Source of the DNA: an uncultured Oscillospiraceae bacterium
Lineage (GTDB): Bacteria > Bacillota > Clostridia > Oscillospirales > Ruminococcaceae
Assembly: GCA_900555435.1 (NCBI GenBank)
Contig: USLH01000081.1
Span: forward strand, 1-10,456
DNA length: 10,456 nucleotides
Direction of reading: 5' to 3'
Part shown: positions 1 through 6,306 of the stretch, one piece after another
Position numbering within the stretch: position 1 is the stretch's first letter
Layout of the letters: each line of letters starts with the position of its first letter
The notes under the pieces: generated by a model
Seen by the model: only the letters and a program-made list of their open reading frames with translations
Database searches by the model: none
Told to the model about the DNA's origin: nothing
Program-made: the position numbers and the translations under genes

Positions 1-13
1 TGATCAATCGAAG

Positions 14-49
14 ACCCCCGGATCCTTTAGATCAGGGGGTTCTTTTCCT
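14..49 (+). terminator. Probable intrinsic terminator of a convergent gene outside the window
   Basis: Bases 14-24 pair with 30-40 (a 5-bp ACCCC/GGGGT-type block plus GATC/GATC, one G-A mismatch) around a 5-nt loop. A T-rich run, TTCTTTTCCTT, follows on the plus strand. Read on the minus strand, the hairpin is not followed by a U-tract, so plus is the likelier direction. This implies a plus-strand gene ending just before base 1, convergent with the dehydrogenase unit. The interrupted T-tract makes the call moderate. Confidence 0.55.
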
Positions 50-275
50 TCTCCGGAAATAGAAGCTCCGCCAGATGGAAGGCTTTCACCCCTCCGGCAT
101 TTTTCCCTTGTACCCTCCATCCGGGCACGCAGCACCGCAAGCCCTCTGGAAGCCGCATACTCCTGCATCCATCGGCCCGCTCCGGAAATCGGGACATAAA
201 CACACAGGCTGAAAGATAGTAATTGATAAAACCTCTCCTTTTCAAAAAAGTAACCGCACTTCTCCTTTTTCGTCA
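50..275. other. Intergenic spacer with no supported gene
   Basis: This stretch lies between two convergent terminators. A minus-strand reading frame crosses it but begins at a TTG inside the terminator of the upstream unit and runs into the other hairpin. Its predicted peptide resembles no family I know. I see no promoter, RNA gene or repeat here. Confidence 0.6.
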
Positions 276-318
276 ACAAAAAGCCGCCCGAAGGGGATCT
301 TCTCCCACTCCGGGCGGC
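276..318 (-). terminator. Intrinsic terminator after the dehydrogenase gene
   Basis: On the minus strand GCCGCCCG (311-318) pairs with CGGGCGGC (283-290) around a 20-nt loop and is followed by TTTTTGTT. It starts 11 nt past the dehydrogenase stop codon and closes the T-box-led transcription unit. Confidence 0.85.
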
Positions 319-328
319 AGCTCTTTTC

Positions 329-1468
329 TTATTTCAGCTTCTGGCCGCAGGCATCGCAGTCGAGGATAGCTTTAATGAACCGGTCGCCGTCCATGGTGTA
401 CGGCACGCAGGTCCACTCCAGAACGGAAGAAGCCTTCTTCACCATCACCGGCAGATCCTCCGGCTTCAGATCCATATCCGCAAGGCAAATGGGAAGCCCC
501 ACGCTCTTATTGAACTGCATCAGCCGATCCCGCTCCTCCAGCTGCCCGTCATAGGTCAGCAGACAGAGCACGCCAAAGGAGACGATCTCCCCGTGAAGAT
601 GGCTGGCGGCCCGATGGATCATGGTCGCACCATAGTAGACGCAGTGGGCAAGGCTGCTGTTGTAGTAGTAAGCGTCGCCGCCGGAGGTCATGTTGGAAAC
701 CAGTCCCGTGCTGACGATGATGTCCAACGCCACCTGCTGCAGCTCATAGGAAGCGACCCCGTTCCGGCAGTCCTCCAGCGCCTTCTTGCCGCATTCCACC
801 AGCGGCGTCGTGCAGGCCCGGCTCAACTGCGCCCCCATCAGCGGCGTGTGGAACAGCTCCTTTCCCCGCGTTGCCAGCAGCACCTCGCACTCCTTGGAAA
901 GGGCATCGCCGATCCCCGCCCAGAGCAGCTTCTCCGGCGCTTCGCCGATGCCCGCCCACAGAAAGCGGACGGGGGCGTTGGCCACGATCTCCGTGTCCAG
1001 AAAGACGTGCTTGGCCGACTGGAGGAAGTGGACAAAGTCGCAGAAGCTGCCGTCCTCGTTGTACACGATGGCCAGCGAGGAGGAGGCCGCACAGTTGGAG
1101 GCGATGGTGGGGAAAGTGAACAACGGCTTGTCCAGCTGATCGCAGAACACCTTGCAGGTGTCCACCGCCCGGCCGCCGCCGACGCCGAAGACCATATCCG
1201 CCGCCTGAACGGTGGGGTTATTTTTCAGAGCTTCCGTATTCTCATAGGTGGAGTTCCCGCCGTACCAGATGAAGTCCAAGATCTCCACATCTGTGCCTTC
1301 CAGCGCCTTCAAAAGCTCCGGCTTGGCCTTTTCCATGGCGGTCTTGCCGCCGACCACGACGGCTTTTTTTCCGAAATGCCGGGTGACCCACGGGATCTCC
1401 TTATAACAATCGGTTCCCACCGAGTAGCTGGGGAGAGTGACCGTATAATTCATTTTGTACGCTTCCAT
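329..1468 (-). CDS. Iron-containing alcohol dehydrogenase family protein (glycerol dehydrogenase-like)
   Basis: A 379-residue oxidoreductase of the Fe-ADH/glycerol dehydrogenase-like superfamily, predicted cytosolic and NAD(P)-dependent. The N-terminal Rossmann part carries the glycine-rich GVGGGRAVDTCK (about 95-106), then the family stretch TIASNCAASS (121-130). The metal site is predicted from D188 (AGIGDAL), H275 (LAHC) and H292 (HLHGE), matching the Asp-His-His ligands of glycerol dehydrogenase. The start at 1468 is supported by AAAGGAAG at 1476-1483, 7 nt upstream; an in-frame ATG at 1453 is a weaker alternative. It lies 30 nt after the BASS carrier gene and shares its T-box leader. Oddity: residues 165-176 and 177-188 form a tandem repeat. 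The substrate is unknown. Relatives act on polyols, and E. coli HcxA (YbdH), also glycerol dehydrogenase-like, reduces 2-oxo acids, which would suit an amino-acid-responsive operon, but that link is inference. Confidence 0.93.
   Translation of the reverse strand: MEAYKMNYTVTLPSYSVGTDCYKEIPWVTRHFGKKAVVVGGKTAMEKAKPELLKALEGTDVEILDFIWYGGNSTYENTEALKNNPTVQAADMVFGVGGGRAVDTCKVFCDQLDKPLFTFPTIASNCAASSSLAIVYNEDGSFCDFVHFLQSAKHVFLDTEIVANAPVRFLWAGIGEAPEKLLWAGIGDALSKECEVLLATRGKELFHTPLMGAQLSRACTTPLVECGKKALEDCRNGVASYELQQVALDIIVSTGLVSNMTSGGDAYYYNSSLAHCVYYGATMIHRAASHLHGEIVSFGVLCLLTYDGQLEERDRLMQFNKSVGLPICLADMDLKPEDLPVMVKKASSVLEWTCVPYTMDGDRFIKAILDCDACGQKLK
905..976 (-). repeat. 36-bp imperfect tandem duplication inside the dehydrogenase gene
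   Basis: Bases 941-976 encode APVRFLWAGIGE and the adjacent 905-940 encode APEKLLWAGIGD. The two 36-bp units match at 24 of 36 positions by my count, with the block encoding WAGIG nearly identical. The frame is kept. The second copy ends with the aspartate expected as a metal ligand; the first has glutamate there. The divergence suggests an old duplication. Confidence 0.8.
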
Positions 1469-1498
1469 GACGATTCTTCCTTTCTCTCGTTTCTCTTT

Positions 1499-2512
1499 TC
1501 AGTTATGAGCAGCGACAGGAGCAGTCTCTTTGACCTCTTCCTCCGCCTTTTCTTCCGACAGCTTTCTGGAAGCGAAGAAGTTCGCCACCAGCGAGCCTAC
1601 GATCTGATGCACCACCGTCGCAATAGCAGAGGGCAGCACCGCCATAGGATACGATGCGCTGAATCCGCCGGCTAAGCCGACCGCCAGCCCGGAGTTCTGA
1701 AGCCCCACTTCAATGGACAGCGCCCGTACCTTCTTTTCATCCATGTGGAGCAGCTTGCAGAGCAGGTACCCCAAAGAAAGCCCAAGCAGATGATGGAGCA
1801 GCACCGCCACGATGACTAAGACGGAGCTGACCTGCAAGAACTTCTCCGCATTGGGAGCCACGCACATACCGACGATGACCACGATGGAAACCACTGAGAT
1901 GAGCACTAAGAGCTTCTTGATCTTCTCGCACCGCTCGCCCAGCACCATATGGACCAGAACGCCTGCCACGATGGGAATCAGCACCACCATCACGATGCTC
2001 TGCAGCATGCTCCAGAAGTCCACCTGAACCCATTCGCCGCCCAGCAGGTAGCAGAGTGCCGGGGTCAGTACCGGAGCCAGCAGCGTGGTGCACATGGTCG
2101 TGGTCACGGACAGGGGAACGTCGCCCTTCGCAAGGAAGGTCATCACGTTGCTGGCCGTCCCTCCGGGAACGCAGCCCAGAAGCACCAGGCCAAACGCCAG
2201 CGCCGGATCCAGCCGCAGCACCTTTGCGATCAGGAAAGCCCCCAGCGGCATAATGGTGTACTGCCCCAGAATGCCTACCAGCACGTCCCGGGGACGCTTC
2301 AATAAAAGCTTGAAATCATCGGGCTTTAAGGTCATGCCCATGCCGAACATGATAACGCCCAGCAGAATGTTGGTAAGGGACATCGTGCCGACCTTTACCT
2401 TAGTCAAAGGAAGGAATACGCCGGGCAGGAACAGCCCGACTCCTGCAAAGAGAATGGTGAGCCATGCCATGTACTTACCGGCAAGATCGCTTAATTTGTT
2501 CAGGAACTTCAT
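1499..2512 (-). CDS. Bile acid:sodium symporter (BASS) family transporter
   Basis: A 337-residue, very hydrophobic membrane protein of the BASS family (PanS/YocS-like), with about 9-10 predicted transmembrane segments between residues 15 and 315 and a short charged C-terminal tail. Family marks are MFGMGMTL (55-62), CVPGGTASNVMT (114-125) and EVGLQNSGLA (268-277). The last two correspond to the crossed-helix sodium-binding regions of BASS carriers. The ATG at 2512 is preferred because AGAGGAAG (2519-2526) sits 6 nt upstream. The frame stays open to a GTG at 2656, but that extension runs through the T-box antiterminator and terminator and is not protein. Bacterial BASS members move small organic acids, pantothenate precursors or sulfonates more often than bile acids. 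The substrate cannot be read here; the T-box suggests an amino acid or its derived keto acid. Confidence 0.92.
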   Translation of the reverse strand: MKFLNKLSDLAGKYMAWLTILFAGVGLFLPGVFLPLTKVKVGTMSLTNILLGVIMFGMGMTLKPDDFKLLLKRPRDVLVGILGQYTIMPLGAFLIAKVLRLDPALAFGLVLLGCVPGGTASNVMTFLAKGDVPLSVTTTMCTTLLAPVLTPALCYLLGGEWVQVDFWSMLQSIVMVVLIPIVAGVLVHMVLGERCEKIKKLLVLISVVSIVVIVGMCVAPNAEKFLQVSSVLVIVAVLLHHLLGLSLGYLLCKLLHMDEKKVRALSIEVGLQNSGLAVGLAGGFSASYPMAVLPSAIATVVHQIVGSLVANFFASRKLSEEKAEEEVKETAPVAAHN

Positions 2513-2600
2513 ACGCTTCTTCCTCTTTTCTTTGTTTTTCCCTCTGATAAAGGAGCCGTCCCCACCGTGCACTGCGGAAACAAAAGGGTTCGCAGATAGC

Positions 2601-2638
2601 AAAATCCCGCCCCAAAGAAGTTTCTTTGAGACGGGATT
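2601..2638 (-). terminator. T-box regulated terminator
   Basis: A 15-bp uninterrupted stem (2638-2624 with 2617-2603, including G-U pairs) with a 6-nt loop is followed by a short U-run. Its 5' arm includes the bases that form the 3' side of the antiterminator, so the two structures exclude each other. The U-run is short, only four T. Confidence 0.9.
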
Positions 2639-2866
2639 GATTTCCCGCGGTACCACTCAAATTGCGTCTTTGCGCCACTCCAGACTCCAGCAAGTCCTTT
2701 CGCTTTTACGCAGCTTCACGGAAGACGCTACACGCCTCTTTCAAAAGAGGTTTCCCGCCTTCGGCTCGGAAGAGATAGGCCCTGCGGGATCCTTCACACC
2801 GGCTTGCACCATCCGCCGGCTCTCTGTGGTCAAGGTCTCCCGACCGTCTTCGTCATCGCTTTTGTG
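2601..2866 (-). promoter_or_regulatory. T-box riboswitch leader controlling the BASS transporter and dehydrogenase
   Basis: This tRNA-sensing leader holds the transcript open when its cognate tRNA is uncharged. Stem I opens with GATGACGAAGAC (2857-2846) and closes with TCTTCCGAGC (2773-2764). Its distal arm has AGAGA (2825-2821) followed by a GCCGG...CCGGT hairpin. The signature TGGTACCGCG is at 2655-2646. Antiterminator: GAG (2658-2656) with CTC (2630-2628) and GCGGGA (2648-2643) with TCCCGT (2636-2631), leaving the 7-nt TGGTACC bulge. The competing terminator reuses the same 3' bases. The specifier codon is not certain: the loop lacks the usual AGUA/GAA pattern. AUC (Ile) occurs at both plausible places (2790-2788 and 2776-2774), so Ile is a weak first guess; CCU (Pro) and UAU (Tyr) are not excluded. 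The transcript start is estimated from the promoter. Confidence 0.93.
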
Positions 2867-2872
2867 AGTTTT

Positions 2873-2901
2873 ATTATAGCACAGGCGACCGGTTCCGTCA
2901 A
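2873..2901 (-). promoter_or_regulatory. Sigma-A type promoter of the T-box unit
   Basis: A -35 box TTGACG (2901-2896), a 17-nt spacer and a perfect -10 box TATAAT (2878-2873) put the start of transcription near 2866, just before stem I of the T-box. The 35 bases upstream are A/T-rich on this strand (runs of T and A), compatible with an UP element. Confidence 0.9.
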
Positions 2902-2935
2902 CGAATTTTGTGAAGAAAAAGAGTAAAAACAAGTT

Positions 2936-2974
2936 GAATATTTTGGTTAATTCACTAAGAAACGCAAAATATTC
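2936..2974. repeat. 10-bp perfect inverted repeat upstream of the T-box promoter (candidate operator)
   Basis: GAATATTTTG (2936-2945) and its exact reverse complement CAAAATATTC (2965-2974) are separated by 19 nt, about 29 nt centre to centre. The element lies 35-73 nt upstream of the -35 box and outside any gene. It is not followed by a clear U-tract in either direction, so a protein-binding site is likelier than a terminator. No known regulator motif is recognised. Confidence 0.5.
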
Positions 2975-3061
2975 GGTTCTTTTATCCGCCCGTCGGATCT
3001 TTTTCCATGATCCGCACCCCTTCTGAACGGGATCGATGCGCTTTTCTGCCGCAAAGTAACG

Positions 3062-3090
3062 AAAAACGCCGGGGCTTCGCCCCGGCGTTT
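3062..3090 (-). terminator. Strong intrinsic terminator ending the prmC-to-kinase gene run
   Basis: A perfect 12-bp stem (3079-3090 with 3064-3075) has a 3-nt loop flanked by a G-C pair. On the minus strand it is followed by a T-run of five (3066-3062). It sits 48 nt after the kinase stop codon and separates the housekeeping run from the T-box unit. Confidence 0.92.
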
Positions 3091-3138
3091 GCATGATTCA
3101 TACTCTTAAAACGAAAAGAGCCCGTTTTTTCCGCCTGA

Positions 3139-4080
3139 TTATCGGATCATTTTCCGTGTGATCTGCGGCTGAAACTTCTCCACCAGCCCGGGACTCACTA
3201 CATCCGTCCCGTCCAAGGTGACCGATGCGCTTCCCGCCGCCGCCGCATAGTGCGCCGCATCTGAAGCCGATTCTCCCCGCTGCAAGGCGGAAAGAAACGC
3301 CGCAAGGGTGGTGTCCCCGGCGCCGACCGTGGACTTCACCACGACCGGAGGATTATGATAGCGGAAGGCGCCCTCTTCCCCGGCATAAATCAGCCCCTTC
3401 CCTCCAAGGCTCACCAGTGTATGAGCCACATATCCGCCCATGGACCGGGCCAGCTTTAAAATGGACTGCTCCGTCCGAAGCTCCGACCCGCTCATCTTCC
3501 GGAATTCCAGCAGATTGGGCTTTACGACAAAGGGCCGAATCTCCTCCAGATCCTCCAACTTAAAAAAGGCATTGTCCAGCGCAAAGAACACGTTCTCCTG
3601 CCGGAAGGACAGCAAGAACGCCTTGTACGCCTCCGGGGTCACATTGGGCGGAAGGCTCCCGGCGAAGACCATCAGGGTCTTTTCCCCGCCGTTTACCTCG
3701 TCCTCCAGCTTCTGCCGCAGCTGCCGCATGGCTTCCACAGAAACACCGCAGCCCTTCCGGTTGATCTTCAAAAACCGCCCATTAGGGATGTTGATGGTCA
3801 GGTTCTCCCGAACCGCTCCTTCCACACGGACAAAATCATGGGTCACCCCATCCCCGTCCAGCAAGGATAAAAACCGCCCGGCGTTGTCGCTTCCGCAGAT
3901 GCCGTAGGCTTTTGCCTCGATTCCCAGCGACGCCAGCACCCGGGAGATATTGACTCCCTTTCCGCCGGCATAAAGCAGTTCCCGCTCCGCCTCATTTGGC
4001 TCCGCAAAATCCAGCGAATCAAGCCAGAGGGTGGCGTCCAGCGCCGGATTCAGCGTCACCGTAACGATCTTGTCAAACAT
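3139..4080 (-). CDS. PfkB-family sugar-phosphate kinase, 1-phosphofructokinase-like
   Basis: A 313-residue kinase of the PfkB (ribokinase) family, in the 1-phosphofructokinase/tagatose-6-phosphate kinase branch, predicted to use ATP to make a sugar bisphosphate in the cytosol. Visible marks are TLNPALD (9-15), AGGKGVNISRVL (38-49), AGSLPP (140-145), VKPN (186-189) and GAGDTTLAAFL (253-263), where D256 is the expected catalytic base. Length is normal. The region 92-110 (ENLTIN...KINRKG) departs from the usual form in this branch, where a glutamate and a proline follow (EINxPG), so substrate preference is uncertain. No PTS fructose gene or DeoR-type regulator is adjacent. The ribosome site is weak (GAAAGGG about 12 nt upstream, AGGA immediately before ATG). 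It lies 41 nt after cysS and just before the unit's terminator, so it is probably read through from upstream. Confidence 0.9.
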   Translation of the reverse strand: MFDKIVTVTLNPALDATLWLDSLDFAEPNEAERELLYAGGKGVNISRVLASLGIEAKAYGICGSDNAGRFLSLLDGDGVTHDFVRVEGAVRENLTINIPNGRFLKINRKGCGVSVEAMRQLRQKLEDEVNGGEKTLMVFAGSLPPNVTPEAYKAFLLSFRQENVFFALDNAFFKLEDLEEIRPFVVKPNLLEFRKMSGSELRTEQSILKLARSMGGYVAHTLVSLGGKGLIYAGEEGAFRYHNPPVVVKSTVGAGDTTLAAFLSALQRGESASDAAHYAAAAGSASVTLDGTDVVSPGLVEKFQPQITRKMIR

Positions 4081-4121
4081 ATCCTATTCCGCCCTTTCTG
4101 CCCCTTGTTTTTCTTTTCGGG

Positions 4122-5555
4122 TCAGCCGCCGATCTTCGTCACCCGGGTGCCCTGCCGGGTCTCTTCTACCTGATAGCCGAGTTCGGCAATCTTCCCCCGA
4201 AGCTCGTCGGCCTTCCGGAAGTCCTTGGCTTTTCTCGCCGCAGTTCTCTCTTCCACCAGCGCCTGCACCTCTGCGGGAAGCGCTTCTTCCGCTTTCTCCG
4301 CCGAAGCCCCGGTGCGGATCTTCTCCGCCGCTTTCATGAGATTCAACGACAGCACCTCGTCGAATTCCTTCAAAAGGGCTAACTTCGTCCGATCGTTGGT
4401 ATTCGCCTTCAGCACATCGTAAAGTGCTGTCACCCCCAAAGAGGTGTTCAGGTCGTTGTCCATCCCCTCCCGGAAGGAAGCCCGCAGCTGCTCCATAGCG
4501 GCTTCGTCCAGCTCCCCGTCGTCGGGCTTCAGCAAGGCGATCTTCGCCGCCAGCTTGCCGTAAGCCGCCGCCGCATTGTCCATTCCTTCATAAGAGAACG
4601 CCAGCGACCGGCGATAGTGGGACTGCAGGCAGAAGAACCGGTACACCATGGGGTCGTACCCCTTTTGCTCCAGCACCGAAACCGTCAGGAACTCCCCGGT
4701 GGATTTGCTCATCTTCCCGTGAGAGGTGTTCAGATGGTGGACGTGAAACCAGTAGTTGCACCACTTGTGCCCGATCGCCGCCTCACTCTGTGCGATCTCG
4801 TTGGTGTGATGAGGAAACGCATTGTCGATGCCGCCGCAGTGGATGTCCAGCCGCTCCCCCAGATACTTCATGCAGATGGCGGAGCACTCGATGTGCCAGC
4901 CGGGATAGCCGATCCCCCACGGAGACTCCCATTTCAGCTCCTGATCCTCAAACTTCGATTTGGTGAACCAGAGGACGAAGTCCGCTTTGTTTTTCTTGTT
5001 TTCGTCGGCCTCTACGCCTTCCCGGACGCCCACTTCCAGGTCTTCCTCGTCGTGGTCGTTGAAAACGTAGTATTTCTCCAGCTTGGAGGTGTCAAAATAG
5101 ACGTTCCCCCCCGCCTCGTAAGCATAGCCCTTATCCAGAAGCGTCTGCACCAGCTTGATAAACTCCGGGATGCAGCCAGTAGCAGGCTGCACCACCTCCG
5201 GCTTCTTGATATTCAGCTTGTCGCAGTCGGAAAAGAATGCGTCGGTATAGAATTTTGCGATCTCCATGACGCTCTTGTGTTCCCGCTTTGCACCTTTGAG
5301 CATCTTATCCTCGCCGGTGTCGGCGTCGCTGGATAGATGCCCTACGTCGGTGATGTTCATCACCCGATGGACGTGATACCCCACATACCCCAGATACTTC
5401 TCCAGCACATCCTCCATGATGTAGGTGCGCAGGTTGCCGATGTGGGCAAAATGATAGACCGTGGGGCCGCAGGTGTACATTTTCACCTTTCCGGGCTCCA
5501 GAGAGACGAAGTCCTCCCGCTGATGGGAGAGGCTGTTATACAGTTTCAGTGCCAA
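4122..5555 (-). CDS. cysS: Cysteinyl-tRNA synthetase
   Basis: Attaches cysteine to tRNA-Cys in the cytosol; class Ia synthetase. The 477-residue length is typical. Zinc ligands are visible: C29 (YTCGPTVY), C224 (ECSAIC), His at 249/250 (PHHTNE) and E253. The HIGH signature appears as HIGN (38-41), as usual for this enzyme, and the second ATP signature KMSKS is at 281-285. The start codon is TTG at 5555: AGGAG (5565-5569) lies 9 nt upstream, the peptide begins MALKLYNSLS as expected, and no ATG is placed correctly. It follows cysE by 12 nt, coupling cysteine synthesis with cysteine charging. In Bacillus a T-box leads cysE-cysS; none is seen here. Confidence 0.98.
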   Translation of the reverse strand: MALKLYNSLSHQREDFVSLEPGKVKMYTCGPTVYHFAHIGNLRTYIMEDVLEKYLGYVGYHVHRVMNITDVGHLSSDADTGEDKMLKGAKREHKSVMEIAKFYTDAFFSDCDKLNIKKPEVVQPATGCIPEFIKLVQTLLDKGYAYEAGGNVYFDTSKLEKYYVFNDHDEEDLEVGVREGVEADENKKNKADFVLWFTKSKFEDQELKWESPWGIGYPGWHIECSAICMKYLGERLDIHCGGIDNAFPHHTNEIAQSEAAIGHKWCNYWFHVHHLNTSHGKMSKSTGEFLTVSVLEQKGYDPMVYRFFCLQSHYRRSLAFSYEGMDNAAAAYGKLAAKIALLKPDDGELDEAAMEQLRASFREGMDNDLNTSLGVTALYDVLKANTNDRTKLALLKEFDEVLSLNLMKAAEKIRTGASAEKAEEALPAEVQALVEERTAARKAKDFRKADELRGKIAELGYQVEETRQGTRVTKIGG

Positions 5556-5564
5556 TGCGTTTCA

Positions 5565-5569
5565 CTCCT
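5565..5569 (-). promoter_or_regulatory. Ribosome binding site of cysS, overlapping the cysE stop codon
   Basis: AGGAG, 9 nt before the TTG start, supports TTG as the true cysS start. Its first two bases are the last two of the cysE TAG stop, an arrangement that favours translational coupling. Confidence 0.75.
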
Positions 5570-6290
5570 ATACTTTTTCCCATTCGCCGTCGTCTTCAAA
5601 GGCGGCAGGGGCTCTTTCTCCGGAAACGGGCCGGAAAGCCTTCAGGTTTTCGATGACCTTCTGCTGTTCCTCCGCCAGCCGCTCCATTTTCTCCAACCGG
5701 TACTTGAGCATACAAAGCTCCTGAGACACCGGGTCCGGGATGTGGATCTGATCCATAGGCGGGCAGATTTTCTGTCCGTTCTGCCGCACCACCCGGGCGG
5801 GAACACCTACTGCCGTGCTGTCCGGCGGGATGGGCTCCAGCACCACGGCGCCGGCGGCGATCTTTGCGTTGTCCCCCACGGTGAAGGGGCCTAAGATCTT
5901 TGCGCCGCTTCCCACCATGACGTTTTTCCCAAGAGTCGGGTGCCGTTTTCCTTTGTCCTTTCCGGTACCGCCTAAGGTGACGCCCTGATACAGGGTACAC
6001 CCGTCGCCTACTTCCGCCGTTTCGCCAATGACGATGCCGCTGCCGTGGTCGATCATGACCCCGGTGCCGATCTTCGCCCCGGGATGGATCTCCACCCCCG
6101 TTAAAAACCGCGCCAGCTGGGAGAGGAGCCGGGCCAAAAAGTACCAGTGATGCCGATAGAGAAAATATGCGGGGCGATGAAGCATGATGGCGTGAAGTCC
6201 GGAATAGAGCAGCAGGACCTCAAAAGAGTTTCTCGCCGCCGGATCCCGCTCCTTCACCGCCCGGATATCCGCCCGCAGTCGTTTGAGCAT
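5568..6290 (-). CDS. cysE: Serine O-acetyltransferase
   Basis: Transfers acetyl from acetyl-CoA to L-serine, giving O-acetylserine for cysteine synthesis. The 240-residue protein has a short helical N-terminus (1-63), a left-handed beta-helix of hexapeptide repeats (about 64-165: GVEIHPGAKIG, IDHGSGIVIGETA, GGTGKDKGKRHPTLG, VGVPA) and a C-terminal helix. D81-H82 and H117 correspond to the catalytic Asp-His and the second active-site His of E. coli CysE. It is the short Gram-positive form, but the tail from about 185 to 240 is longer than usual, with a predicted charged helix (194-217). It ends in Val rather than the terminal Ile that docks into cysteine synthase in enterobacteria, so complex formation is doubtful. 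The ATG at 6290 has AAAGGTGG upstream. The gene lies 16 nt after pgsA. Confidence 0.97.
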   Translation of the reverse strand: MLKRLRADIRAVKERDPAARNSFEVLLLYSGLHAIMLHRPAYFLYRHHWYFLARLLSQLARFLTGVEIHPGAKIGTGVMIDHGSGIVIGETAEVGDGCTLYQGVTLGGTGKDKGKRHPTLGKNVMVGSGAKILGPFTVGDNAKIAAGAVVLEPIPPDSTAVGVPARVVRQNGQKICPPMDQIHIPDPVSQELCMLKYRLEKMERLAEEQQKVIENLKAFRPVSGERAPAAFEDDGEWEKV

Positions 6291-6306
6291 AGTCAGACCA
6301 CCTTTA

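Noticed and set aside
4..279. 91-codon minus-strand frame at the left edge
   Set aside because: TTG start within the terminator hairpin tail, no convincing ribosome site, ends in the plus-strand hairpin and has no family resemblance.
593..1675. 360-codon plus-strand frame antisense to the dehydrogenase and transporter genes
   Set aside because: His/Arg/Ala-rich shadow translation of GC-rich coding DNA; it runs across two real genes and the gap between them.
2513..2656. 48-residue N-terminal extension of the BASS transporter starting at a GTG
   Set aside because: The extension is read through the T-box signature, antiterminator and terminator, and a good ribosome site precedes ATG 2512.
2984..3002. 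Plus-strand hairpin ATCCG/CGGAT followed by five T
   Set aside because: Only a 5-bp stem and no plus-strand gene upstream that it could terminate.
2741..3094. 117-codon minus-strand frame over the T-box and upstream spacer
   Set aside because: It starts inside the 3062-3090 terminator, spans the promoter and T-box stem I, and its peptide has no recognisable family.
4617..5894. Two abutting plus-strand frames antisense to cysS and cysE
   Set aside because: Both are shadows of strongly recognised genes; their peptides lack any known domain.
5963..5972. GGTACCGCC inside cysE and GCGGTACCGC inside rimO (near 7935), resembling the T-box signature
   Set aside because: Both lie in conserved coding sequence, read on the wrong strand or without stem I, antiterminator or terminator.
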